Source of the DNA: Glebionis coronaria
Lineage: Eukaryota > Streptophyta > Magnoliopsida > Asterales > Asteraceae
Length of the DNA stretch: 64,000 bases
Direction: 5' to 3'
NCBI GenBank assembly: GCA_025667525.1
Contig: CM046877.1
Location: forward strand, 619,022,580 to 619,086,579
Shown: piece by piece, positions 1-11,273 of the stretch
How positions within the stretch are numbered: position 1 is the first letter of the stretch
Layout: every line of letters starts with the position of its first letter
Made by a program: the position numbers and the translations under genes
Notes under the pieces: model-generated
What the model was told of the DNA's origin: nothing
Seen by the model: only the letters and a program-made list of their open reading frames with translations
Databases searched by the model: none

Positions 1-287
1 TGAGTTTTTTAAAATCAAAACCTGACTCGATAAGACAAAATAACCTGATAAACCGACCCAATAACACCCTTCATGTTCATTACATACGATACTCGTTTTC
101 TGGTTATGAAGTTCAAGTTTTAAGGTATATAAATTACTGTTATGTAGTGACATATACAGACATCTTACAACACTCTATATTGTACAACTTTGCAAAAATA
201 GTTACATAGTACTTAATTAGTTCATAATCTTATAAGTTTTATATAATTGATTTTGTGACAATGAGTTCTACCTAAAAAATGCTGTAA

Positions 288-531
288 CGACATGGTAACG
301 TGTTGGAGATGCAATCTGAATTAAGAGTTGCTCGGTCTCTAGTTGCTGAGAAAGAAACTGAAATCCAGGGTGTGCGTAATACCAACAATCAGGTGTGCAT
401 GATCTATATATTTATCAGCTACAACATACACGATTACACATAGTAATTGTCTTGTATTCTAAACCTTTCTTAATGAATAGTATATGGAGGAAAATGAAAG
501 GCTGCGAGTTAACGCTCACAATCACAAATGA
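288..531 (+). pseudogene. Possible C-terminal exons of a CACTA-encoded coiled-coil protein
   Basis: Two short open segments join in phase through a GT-AG intron (393-480). Exon 288-392 encodes a hydrophilic helix containing SELRVARSLVAEKETEIQG. Exon 481-531 encodes YMEENERLRVNAHNHK followed by a stop. Together they make a charged heptad-like coiled coil, as seen at the end of Transposase_24-type CACTA proteins. No ATG or conserved Transposase_24 core is present in the window, so this would be the last part of a gene that starts upstream. The splice model is my reading of the sites. It could also be a chance open stretch. Confidence 0.4.
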
Positions 532-1653
532 ACAGTGCTGACACACATATTTACCTATCTGTAGCACCTATATAATCGTCTTGAAACACAATACTAGAAA
601 TTATGTTTGTTCTCTGCTCAATTATGAAGGAACTGAACATTAAGAAATCGAACGAACCTATTAGCATAGTATTTTACATGAATAAAACAAATTCAGTTTC
701 ATACAAATCCTAAAAAACACACACTTATCATAAAAATATAAACGCAACCATCAAATCACAAACGTAAAGCTACATTCAATACATGTAACATCTCAAAGCT
801 TCAAATTATATCATACACTCTTAGTCTGGTCGATTTATGTATGACGAAAATAAATTGAACATACTGGTCGAAACACCAGCCGCCGTCACCTATACGGCTG
901 CACCACCACCAGCCGTCATGTACACCACCACCAGCCCCTCTGCACGTGACCTGGCCACCACCAGGAGATCCGTCCCAAAACCCCTAAAAGTTTATATATA
1001 TGTTGCAATTCTGATTATAATTGTTTTCAAAATATGTTATATTAGGTAGTTGCTCGTTATTGAATGTTTTAGTTTGATTTTAGAGGAAACATTTGATGGT
1101 TATAAATGTGTAAAGTTCTTGTATTTTAGGTACACTTGGGATATAATAAAGATGTTTGATGTGTTTTTTTAAGCTTATGCAGTTTTGCTAACAAGTAAGT
1201 ATTTTTCAACTTGCTATCTGCTTGTATAGCACACAAATATATACTCCTAACCATTGAGTTATTAGAAGATGTCTGGATTTGATTATATGGAATGCCTATG
1301 AAGCCCATAGGTAGTTATAAATAAGGACATCCAAACATTTACCAAGAACAACTTACCTATATAATTGTATATAGTGATTTTGTTTTGTGTGTTTTATAGT
1401 TTTTGTGCCTATATATTTATTTGTAGTTGACTAGTAGTTTCCATAGTCTATACAAATGAATCGTGTTGCATTATCCCTTAATCATTTAATTTGTTAGGCT
1501 AAGCGTTTATTGTTGACTAGTATATTTATATTTGTTGGGCATTGTTTTCACAGCGGTATATTTAGTTTGTTGCTTTATTTCTCTTATTGTTGATGTTCAA
1601 ATGAAAATTTGGGAAATTTGCAGGCTGATGAGATTTATCTATGTTTCTCATAG
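532..1653. other. Intergenic or element interior, no recognised gene
   Basis: AT-rich sequence with many stops on both strands. An open stretch at 837-1049 (+) encodes a Pro/Thr/Ala-rich segment followed by a hydrophobic, membrane-like end (VYIYVAILIIIVFKI). It matches no family I know and has no clear promoter. I treat it as unsupported. Confidence 0.3.
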
Positions 1654-1833
1654 GTTACCCGCAACAACACAATTTTGAAATGGTCAGCTCCGTTCTGCTC
1701 TAATTTACTGGTTACAGCTACTTGTAGTAGTGAATATTCTAACTTATTCAAAAAGTTTGATAAAATAGTCATGGATTGGATCAAGGATTCAATAGATGAT
1801 AAGCTAAAACACATGGTTAAAGAGCACAGATAG
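1654..1833 (+). CDS. Possible terminal exon, 59 residues, unrecognised
   Basis: An open frame follows an AG acceptor-like site at 1651-1653 and runs to TAG at 1831-1833. Its C-terminal half is hydrophilic and helical in character (NLFKKFDKIVMDWIKD), unlike the stop-rich surroundings. No start codon lies at its head, so it would have to be an internal or last exon. No family is recognised and an upstream partner exon could not be fixed. It may belong to the CACTA cargo or be chance. Confidence 0.2.
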   Translation, partial: VTRNNTILKWSAPFCSNLLVTATCSSEYSNLFKKFDKIVMDWIKDSIDDKLKHMVKEHR

Positions 1834-3264
1834 CCAAACAAATGTTTTCTTGGTTGAAAACGTATTTTGGTACGTACTGGCTAAGAATTTTTTTTGTTTT
1901 TTTTACAAACAAAAAATACATACTTCATCTAATAACACTCAAACTATTCTACTACGTATATACAAAACTCTTTTTTAATCCTCTATTTACCTTTATCTCT
2001 GATCAACCATCATCTTATATTTTTACCAATAGGATTGATTTGATCACTAATTAAATGATTTAGTTCTTTAAGTTCCAATTTGGTAAAAATAAATAAGCAG
2101 ATGAATTGCATCTAATTGAAAGAACCCTAAATTAATAACATAAAATTGAAAAGTAAAAAGTTATCTAATTAACTATAATCATGCAATCAAACACAATGAG
2201 TTAAGCGACCTAACATTAAATTAAAGCTAGTTAATCTAAAATAGTGAAGATACCTTGTTTTGATGCTTCTGGAAAGTATGTTTCATGTGATAAACCACGA
2301 AGGTAAACCTTTTATAGAAGGAGTGACTCCTACTCCGCGATCCCCACATATCTAGGGGCGCCAAATATGTTCACAAAATGGCGCCAATTTTTTCATCTGG
2401 TGGATAACCGTTCTAGGAGAAGGAGGAGCAGCTATGTTTTTGGATGTATTCAAAGTAAAGTGTTGATATATTTTTTTCTTTTTATCTATATATGCTAAAG
2501 TTATCAATTAAAATTAATAGATACTACGTACGATAATTAAACTTGTGTTCTTTTATTTCACTATATATTACAATTATTATTATTCTTATTCTTATTATTA
2601 TTTATATTTTTTATTTATTATAATTATCACTTCATTAGAATAATAGGATTTACAAAAAGTTAGTGGAAAATCGAGATAATAACGAACGTGAATGATGTAT
2701 CATAACAGGAGCGAGCCAAATATATAACAGTTGCCTCCAACCGTTTCCTCCAATTCTAGGTTGGCGGAAAGTGAAGTAGCTGTTACCGCCCATTTGCTTA
2801 GTTTTTTTTGCCTATCAGATAGTAATAGTTGTTCTTGTGATAAGAATGATTCGTCCTTTTTTAATTTTATACTTTTGCTAAAAAGAATTATTTATTTAAT
2901 ATAATAAAAAATAAAATAATTTTTTTATTAAACAATATTTTTATAACCGTTACTTACATTATAAAATACTTTATATTCTTAGTAAATAGTTGTATAATAT
3001 ATTACTGCCATTAACAAGTTTAACATTTATAATTGCTATTGACAACTTTATAGTTCATTAATAATAAAAGAGTAGCGTACAAATTTAATAAACCACAATC
3101 AAACGAAAAATTGTCTAACGAGTGAAAGTTGATCACGGTTTATTATGGTAAGCTTGACTCACTTATAATCGTACATATACGCATAACATCACACCTACTG
3201 TCCACCATGATGTGTGTCTAGCTTTTTGTTATAGCCCAGTACCTCTTTAATCCATAGCTAAATA
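1834..3264. other. AT-rich sequence without supported gene
   Basis: Stop-rich on both strands. A low-complexity TTA/TTC-type tract occurs near 2575-2630. A short GC-richer island at about 2325-2400 contains GGCGCC twice. No RNA gene or conserved protein motif was seen. Confidence 0.4.
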
Positions 3265-3574
3265 GAAATTTTTAGTGACGTATTTGAGACGAAGAGAAAA
3301 ATCTATCGTTATACCGTTGAAATTCTATCGCTAATAGTCCCAACTTTAGTTCGTCTTTAACTCCGTCTCAGTATGAATAAATTTAGTGACAGAACTCCGA
3401 CAAATGAAAATTATATCTCTAGTCTTGTTACTAATTTGTCGCTAATTTGACACTCATTTATAAAAGCTAATTTAGTAGCTAAGTTGTCGTTAGTCCGTCA
3501 CTATGAGCCAATTTTTTGCGACAAAATAATTCAGTCGCTAATTTCCGTCACTGTTGCCCAGTATTCTAGTAGTG
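3265..3574 (+). repeat. CACTA subterminal repeats and 3' terminal inverted repeat
   Basis: Dense degenerate copies of motifs such as TTTAGTGACG, GTCGCTAATTT and CCGTCACTG occur in both orientations and end in GCCCAGTATTCTAGTAGTG. Subterminal clusters of this kind bind the CACTA transposase, and TAGTG at the edge is the family hallmark. Confidence 0.75.
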
Positions 3575-5858
3575 TTGGGAAAGGCGGGTTATCGGCGATT
3601 CAGATGTACGGTACGTGCTTCAATCACGGAAACCTAGACAAATAATACTCGCCTTAGACTTTTGTCCAATGACTTTATAAAAATAATAGCTATGTATATG
3701 TATGATGATTTTATAAATACGATGATGATCAAGTGGGATTGTACATTCTCATTTACTCATTTTAGCGATATGTGTTGACAACTTTTATACTTGTTTCACT
3801 AGTTTATCTTCTTTACTTGTCAAGGCCCATTAAGCCCATTATAAGCTCATTACATTTTATTAGTCAAATTACACTTTTAACAGCGGCCCTATACTTACAT
3901 GTTGGGCCCAAGTGGGTTAAGCCCAATAAGTAAGTCCATTAGTATTTAGCCAAATTAGTTGCGTCCAATATGACTAATTTGGCCCGTTAATGTCCATATG
4001 TTATAAAGCTCGGGTTTTATCGGTTTTTACTTGTTATATAAGTTTATACATCAGTATGGGAGTTTATAAAATGTTTGCATTAGACGGGTCCGATCGTCTA
4101 AGTTTTATTTAACAAAAACGTTAATTTATCGGTTTTAGCTGAAAAGACGTAAAAAGCATGTTTATAGTTTTATAACTTATAAAACTTATCAAATTACCAT
4201 TTTTTTAAAATGTCCCATTTATTTATTATTGTACATACTTATATAAATGTAATATATAAGTTAGTGGATTTTAATTTACATTTTATACTATATTTATTTG
4301 AGTGCTATTATAATACTATTATACTTTAATTTCACAAAATCTGATTTTTAGTTTCACTTTCACCATTTTTATTATATCTTGAGTTCTACAAAGAGATAGA
4401 AGCTTATTTTTGGATGACATAAACTTCATATTATGTGTTACAAATAACTTAGTTTTAGCTACTGCTCAATCCAAGTCTAAGTATCCCTAACAGTCCTCAC
4501 AAAACAGACTATTCAGATTGAGACATTAATTTTGTTTTGATCACATCTAACTCATTATAATGATTCCATTGCATGGCCAACTCTCACATGTGTACAAGAC
4601 TTAATAATTACTGTATATTGATTCCACTATGCCTTTTTATCAGTTTATCATATGGTTTCTTACTGTTTTTATACAGCCAACTATTTTAAGCATGATTTAA
4701 CCATTTTACATGTGGTTTTCCATCCTCCCATGTTTATCAACACCAAATCCCCTTATAATATTTTTAATCATCATTCATCATCATATAAATATACATAAAT
4801 AAAGAAAATACAAGATTACATAATAAAAATAACAAGAGGATAGGAAAAAACAATCTCTATACCACCATTAGTGATGAAAAAATGAGTTTTTGATGAACAA
4901 GGCTTGGATTTTGATGGCAAAACTTGTGATAAACCAATATCATCTTCAATTCCACCAATCTTTATAAACTCCTTGTGAGAAATTAGCCCTATGACACCAA
5001 GAAATCTCCTCGTTGGATGTTAGAATCACCTCCAATCTTCAAGGCTTCAAAGGTTCTTCATCATATGTGTAGATAACACAAAGTTTGTGGTTAAAACTGA
5101 TCAAAATGGGGTGTTTGATGGTTTTTTTTTGGACGGCAATGGTAGAGAGAAAGAGTGTATGTTTTTGTGGTGGTATTGCATGTGTTGGAAATGAGAAAAT
5201 GGTTTATGAGAAATGGTTTTGGTGGTTTTTGTTTACTTGTTAAGTTAAGTAAACAAGTGTAGCTTGTAAGCTACAAACTTGACACCTCATGGTGTGTTGT
5301 CCATGGTTTGGTCGTCCTATAGAGTGGGGTGGGACAAGTGTATACTTGTCTCATCCCACTTGATTACAGGTATTCCTCGATTCTAGTTCCCTCGATTTGC
5401 GTGCCCTTAGGTCGTTTTATGAAAACATTTTTATAAATTATGAATCAACGGCACAAAACGAATCTAATAAAAATTGTCTCATCAAAAACGGAGTTCAAAA
5501 ACGTAAATACGTAATCCTAAGGTTTTCGGTTTAGTCGTAAAGGACGTTAAATTATTCCCGTAAGTTCTAATCTCTTCTCGTAAATTGTGAGTTTATGAAC
5601 CAACACAAATTTAAAATCCCAAAATAATATTCACGGATAAATTTATTTCCTGAAATATCAGACTGTCACCAAAAACGGTGTATGTAAACGTAAGCACGTA
5701 ACGTAGAATCCTCCGGTTTAGACGTAGTCGATGCTACTTCAAGACGTAAACCCAAATTTCTTCCCAAAAATGAGTGAGTTCATAATATAACATTAAAATA
5801 ATGTTTTTAGATAATACTTGAGAATAAAATCTCAACCATAAATTGACGGATTGTCACA
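3575..5858 (-). repeat. gypsy-1 3' LTR (element sense), truncated by CACTA insertion
   Basis: It is nearly identical in order to 12421-14716 and ends in TTGACGGATTGTCACA, so on the element strand the LTR starts with TGTGACAATCCGTC. The outer 1147 bp are absent at the CACTA junction. Confidence 0.9.
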
Positions 5859-5878
5859 GCATTTACCCCTAAACAGGA
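5859..5878 (-). other. Polypurine tract of gypsy-1
   Basis: On the minus strand TCCTGTTTAGGGGTAAAT precedes the LTR start TGTGACA. The position is where plus-strand DNA priming should occur. The AGGGG core is shorter than many polypurine tracts. Confidence 0.6.
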
Positions 5879-6689
5879 TCTTTGTCCTCAAAGATCAATT
5901 TATCTTACTACTCGCTTCTTATAGAGTTAAAGTTAGGTGGATATTTCCTCCACATTCGGTCTTTCCTCACAAGTGTAATTCATTACAATACGCGAGTTTC
6001 ATCAAACATATCTACGGTAATACGATCAGGCTTAATGTTGAGTTACTTTCTCTATCCATGATGTTTACGGGTTTTTTATGAATGCAACTTTTCGCCGATC
6101 TAAATTTCATCAAGAAGAAATCAGATTTTCACTTGATAGACATTTCATCAAGTTCGATATACGATACATAATTCAGGCAGCCCTTGAAGTCCTAGGGTAG
6201 ATCCAGCTTATATGCCTTTCAAACCAACTTTTTACATCATCTCAATGGTCCCATACAACGGGGACTTATTTCCAGATCATCAATTCATTTTTTTTCCAAG
6301 GTGAAATTTTTTGGCATAAGTTCGCTACCCATCCTGCACTTCAAGATGTACATTTCATATTCACATAACCTCCTGCCCACTACCGGCAATCAATAATCAG
6401 ATCCTAATTTCAACAATCATTTCAGGTCTCGCGGGTCGGGTATTTTGTAAGGTTAGGTTTGTCATCATAGGCAACCTTAAACGTAAAAGACATGTCCAAC
6501 TCACAATGGGTGTATGTCGGGTGTCTTCATCCCAACTTCCACCTATAGATGCTCTTCATATAGATCGTAACAAGATTCAATCTCGATCCTAATACGATAA
6601 TTATCAATGATAATCTCTCCAAAGGAAAACTATTATACGGTTTATTAACAAAGGTCAATCATTCAAACATAAAACAACACTTCTAGTGT

Positions 6690-8520
6690 TTTGTATCGTT
6701 ACTTTACCTCGTCCCTTCGATTGGGGTGGTAAACAGTACTCTCATCAAGATTCGTTCCTAATGACTTCTGAGCAAATCTCTAGAAATTCGATGCGAAGCC
6801 AGGATCTTGATAGAGATGATTGATACGACACACTATGTTTACACAACTCTTTTAAATACAAAGAGTCAATTTCTTCATCGAGAATTTATCATTAACAGAA
6901 ATGATATTAGTAGATTTGGTCAGTCTGTCGACGATGACCCAAATCGAATCAAATTCAGATGATGACCTTTGCAATAGTTAGACGTTTACTAATGCATGAG
7001 GCGATATCTGCCTTCATAATTTGTCATCGGTACAACTTCTTTTAGATAAAGATACATTTTATCATAAATGACATGAATAAAATACGTATAGTTACGAGAT
7101 TCTAACATACCTATATCTCACAATCCTCCATGTTTAGACAACCTCAAGCGGCCTTTTATACATTTAACGCCATCGGCTTCTCAATTCTAATGGTTCACAT
7201 TAGCCGCGAACCCCTTTTATTATCTATATTATCCTTTTTACAAACATCAGCTATTTTTAAATTGTTTGGCAATTTATTATACACAGTCATTATTAAGTAA
7301 CACATCCTAATTGATTCTTTATCCTTTCAACATAATGTGTCGGTATCTACATTCACCTTTCCTGATGAAGTAATTATCATGAACACAATTCACATTTCTT
7401 CATATTTTCTAAGTTTTAGTTTCGTCTCAACTATTATCTTTATTAGTCTCGCTCAGCCCGACGTTTAAAGCATCGATAAATATTACAAGTAATTAAATAA
7501 TAAATATTTAATTTTTATGAAACGTCAACGTAAAAAATTTTAAATTTCTCAGTTATGGAAAAATGTTCAAAATAAAATTTAAATTTAGATAACACGATTT
7601 TTGTGGATTTATTGAAAATAATTAATATGATTTGTAAACGTTCGAAAAAAAAAACTTTGGTTATACTTTGGTCAAAATTTTCTTAGTTGACAAGCAAATA
7701 TTGTCGTTTCAAATTTCAAGTCATGGTTTAAATGGTTTCCTCAATCCCTCTTAGGTTGTGTTGAGGTATACATAAATATTTACCCCTAAACAGGAGTTTA
7801 GTTAAATGATTTGGGTATAAGGAAATGATTTCTTAAAATTTTCTTTGCTAAAACATTTGTTAAAACATTTTTGCACTTACTTTTTGGTATAACTCAAAGC
7901 CATAATGGCTCTAATTTTTAAGAGTCAATATATTCCGTTTTCTATTAATCACACGATCAAATAATGTAAAGGATTAAGCCTTAAATCACATGTTAAATAC
8001 TCAACGTACAGGTTTTCAATACTTGGCCAACACAGGGCGGTCTATAAAAAATTATTAACTTCTTCTTATTCTTATAAACAAACAGATGGTCCTTAGTGAT
8101 TACAAGCATAAATATATCAAATTACAGCCTACACACGTGATTCACCACATTTATGGATGCTACATGTGCATTGGTCAATCCAAAGGACATAACATGAAAC
8201 TCATAATGTTCTTTACAAGTTCTGGTTGTACTGATTGAGATAGTTAATCTTCTTCGCGGACGCGAAGTTAATAATAACCATGTCGTGGATCAAATCTTTA
8301 TAACATACGCTAGAACCTTGTAAATGATCGAACAAATCTATCATCTTGGGTAGTGGATATGGATTTTGATCGTCAATTTACCTAGTTCACGTAATCAACA
8401 AATATAAGGATTGATAACACCATAGCTCTTCATGATGACGAGCTCGGTAGAATAAAAGCTTTCTTCGGCAACTCTCTCAGTTGTACGGTAATTCTTTTAA
8501 TTCAGATGGTGCTGACGTAC
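6690..8520 (-). pseudogene. Decayed gypsy pol (integrase and reverse transcriptase), gypsy-1
   Basis: Minus-strand fragments match Ty3/gypsy pol. Near 8430-8485 is the RT N-terminal motif QLRELPKKAFILPSSSS, followed by a TGA (8430-8432). Near 8065-8125 the active-site segment reads VITKDHLFVYKNKK where the family has F-I-D-D, so the first catalytic Asp is Lys (codon 8092-8094). Near 6900-6960 integrase reads FDSIWVIVDRLTKST. Near 6710-6800 it reads DPRFASR- and, after a frame change, STFYHPN-. Frameshifts and stops separate these blocks, so no functional polyprotein can be made. The same lesions recur in the second gypsy copy. Confidence 0.8.
7778..7795 (-). other. Internal second copy of the polypurine-tract sequence
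   Basis: ATTTACCCCTAAACAGGA here repeats exactly the 18 nt at 5861-5878 beside the LTR. A slightly changed copy is at the equivalent place in gypsy-2 (about 54648). It could be a central polypurine tract or chance; see findings. Confidence 0.4.
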
Positions 8521-9549
8521 AGTGCATACGCCACATGTGCAGTATCGGGAATATAATCAATACCAAATTTAACTTGCCTTAATGGCGAAAGTCTAGGTAA
8601 TTCACCAACAAATACCTCCTAAAGTTTCAGGTAACCAAAACATCTTTTAATAAATTCATATTAGGTTCTTTCTAGATTACAAGATATGTGATTAGTTCAT
8701 AACTATTCATGGTATAATTTCAAGTCTAAATGCAGGATTTAATCATCCATCAAGAATTATTTAGATCACTTTTGATAATCAACATCTTACCTTTTAGGGG
8801 AATTCTACTCGAGTTCCCATCAATTAAGACAATGTCTCATGTCATAATCAATCAATCCATTCTACTGGCACTACCAACTTTCCAGTTTTATTGCCGTTGA
8901 TAAAATGTGAACTTTTCAAAAGACTAATAATAACTCATAATCCTTCACAAATTCAAGGATATCTGGAGACATAACTAACCTTAAAAAGAGTAAGGTTAAC
9001 GCATAATTTACGCGAGAGAATTTCAAATCAGATAAAGACGAAAACATTTAACGAATATGCATATATCCCATGTTTTCATAATTTGAGTACGCATTCGAAA
9101 GCTCCTCGGATCGTTACCCAGGTCATTCAAATGAAATCTAATCAAAAGAAATGATAGGAACGTCGATACATCCAGTCGGGTATCAACACTCGATAATCAA
9201 ATACTTTTCCAAAGAACCTCACTACGAGAGAATTGGACAAGAAAGAGTTGTCAATTGTCAACTAAGACAATATCCACAAATGAATAAATTCGATTCAGAA
9301 GAATAGATGGTACGGGCACATATGTAGGTGTCTCTAACATTATGTCCTTATTTTGCACTTCTTGCAGATCTCATAAAATTTAATCTTTCACAAACTTCAA
9401 AGAAAATTTAGTGCGTATTAATAATTTCATGGTGACTACTTAATCAGCCTTGCATGGTTCCTTCCAAATTGTATGTAGGCGCGCAACTATATACAATTTT
9501 AAGATTAACGATGCAATGCTCAGTTCGTCAAAACTTTGTCATCATGTTT

Positions 9550-9552
<3 letters not shown>

Positions 9553-9610
<58 letters not shown>
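9553..9610. repeat. (AT)n microsatellite, about 58 bp, inside gypsy-1
   Basis: An uninterrupted AT dinucleotide run. The matching position of gypsy-2 (about 56414) has only a few AT units, so it expanded after the two copies separated. Confidence 0.95.
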
Positions 9611-9613
<3 letters not shown>

Positions 9614-10436
9614 TGCTTAATCATGAAATAAAAATCAAATGAATTTACAGAGATGTTCTTTGTTATGGAAACAATTAAGTTTTCCAAGGTGTTTCATAAA
9701 CAACATCATTTCGATAACGATTACTTATAAATCTCACTTTGAATAATCCTTAAAGTGATGAAAATTAAATTTTCTCAAAGGATACTGTTTTAACTTTATA
9801 AAAACAATGAGTGATCTGCAAAAGAGTGATGAAAAGTTGTTCACCAAGAACTAACTACAATCTAATAGGAAATGAGCTTAGCTAATTAATCATGAGGTTC
9901 ATGACCTCGATGGCACTTAAAAGAGAATAATCCACAACGTAACTCAAATCGAGATGAGTACTTGTTCAATGGTTGTATCACTAATGCGAACATTAGGATG
10001 AAGCAATAAAAGATAGATAACATTGATACATGTAGGATTTAGCAATCAAAGGTAGTCTTTTCATTAATCACAAACAATTCAAAATTGTACCGTAACACAT
10101 TACGTGTCACTATGTCATACAATTCCAAGAACTCATCCTACCAACTGATGTCTCAGTTAAGTTAGGGATTTTAAAAGATACCACAATGAATACTAATCTA
10201 CAAGAGTCATGGGGGTTCCACCTGTCCCGGAAGATCCATCGTTCCCGATTCAGAAGAAGATTTGTTCAATTTATTTCTTAGACACTGGGCATCCTCGTCA
10301 TTGGACAATGGTCTAGGAACAACCCTTAACACGAACTAAAAATCATTTAAAACCTTATAATTTAATCACAGGACTCAACAATTTCCTCTTAACAATTTCT
10401 TATTCCATACAAGTTAAATTTTACTTTATTCAAGAT

Positions 10437-10697
10437 TCAACCAATTTTATACTCAATTCGATATCCTACCTCCTTTTCCAATACTTCAACCTTATTCTTA
10501 GGCCTTAAATAGGCAATAAAAGTTCGATATGAACAGCACTCAATTTCCAATCCTATAGCTCCTTTATCAATAATAGTTATCAAATGAGTCACTAGTATGA
10601 AATGACTCACCCATTCAATTAGATTTCTCGGAAAGGTACTAGTGGCATGAGGCTTTTGGGTAATGGTTCCATTGACAGCCTTAAGTGCAACATTCAC
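10437..10697 (-). pseudogene. Open frame in the gag region of gypsy-1, 86 residues, unrecognised
   Basis: It starts MNVALKAVNG- and includes ITQKPHATSTFPRNLIEW. It lies about 560 nt downstream of the primer site on the element strand, where gag should begin. A related frame of 98 residues is at 57216-57512 in gypsy-2. No zinc knuckle or known gag motif is visible. It is probably a surviving fragment of a decayed gag. Confidence 0.35.
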
Positions 10698-11258
10698 CCT
10701 TTCGATTTCAATTTAAGAATTAGGTGACAACGAATCAGATGACACCTTTCCAGGTGGTAATGTTTTGTCAAGCTCCACTCTATAAGGAAAGATCGTCATG
10801 ACATCGATATCAGTTTTAATCTCGCCAATTCTTCTTCAATATCACAATCAACTAATATCTACATTTCTACGAATATCAACCATTTTGTTGGGATCATAAA
10901 TATCAAAAACTAGGTTTAGATCTGGAATAAGTAGAATTCCTACAGAAATAGCTTAGATTAATTTGCTAGGGAAGTTAGGGTTTCTTGTGACAATCTACGT
11001 CATATAAATACCTCGTATAAATATTAAAATAATCATCAACAATCATGTAATCAAATTACAACATATATATATAATCCAAGTTATATATATTAAAATAACA
11101 CTTCTCAGTCTGGCCTTGTCGGTAACTCGGGAATTCTTCGACACCGTTATATTCAAAAGATTTTTAGACATTTTGAGAAAAATGTTTGTAGTTAAAAGAT
11201 TTTGAAATGTTTTATTCAAAACCTTGGTTTTAAAAATCTTTCGTTCTCTATAACGAGA

Positions 11259-11270
11259 GCTCTGGTACCA
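11259..11270 (-). other. Primer-binding site, initiator-Met type, gypsy-1
   Basis: The minus strand reads TGGTACCAGAGC, 3 nt from the LTR edge. It has one mismatch (C for T at position 6) to the usual plant iMet primer site. Confidence 0.8.
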
Positions 11271-11273
11271 AAC

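Larger units (their letters stand above)
1..3574 (+). mobile_element. CACTA (En/Spm) transposon, 3' portion; left end outside window
   Basis: The right terminus is clear: the sequence ends in TTCTAGTAGTG at 3574, the inverted form of a CACTA terminus. It is preceded by about 300 bp of short subterminal motifs. The base after it resumes the interior of a gypsy LTR, and the 3-bp target duplication would be TTG (3575-3577). No CACTA start and no upstream half of the interrupted LTR occurs in 1-3574, so I infer that the rest of the element lies to the left of the window. A coiled-coil reading frame near 300-531 fits the C-terminus of a CACTA second protein. The right end is well supported; assigning all of 1-3264 to this one element is inference. 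Confidence 0.6.

Noticed and set aside
5851..6081. Plus-strand open frame next to the gypsy-1 LTR
   Set aside because: It is antisense to the element's 3' coding end and not kept in gypsy-2.
9454..9642. Open frame with a long Ile-Tyr run
   Set aside because: It is simply the AT microsatellite read through; the frame has no other content.
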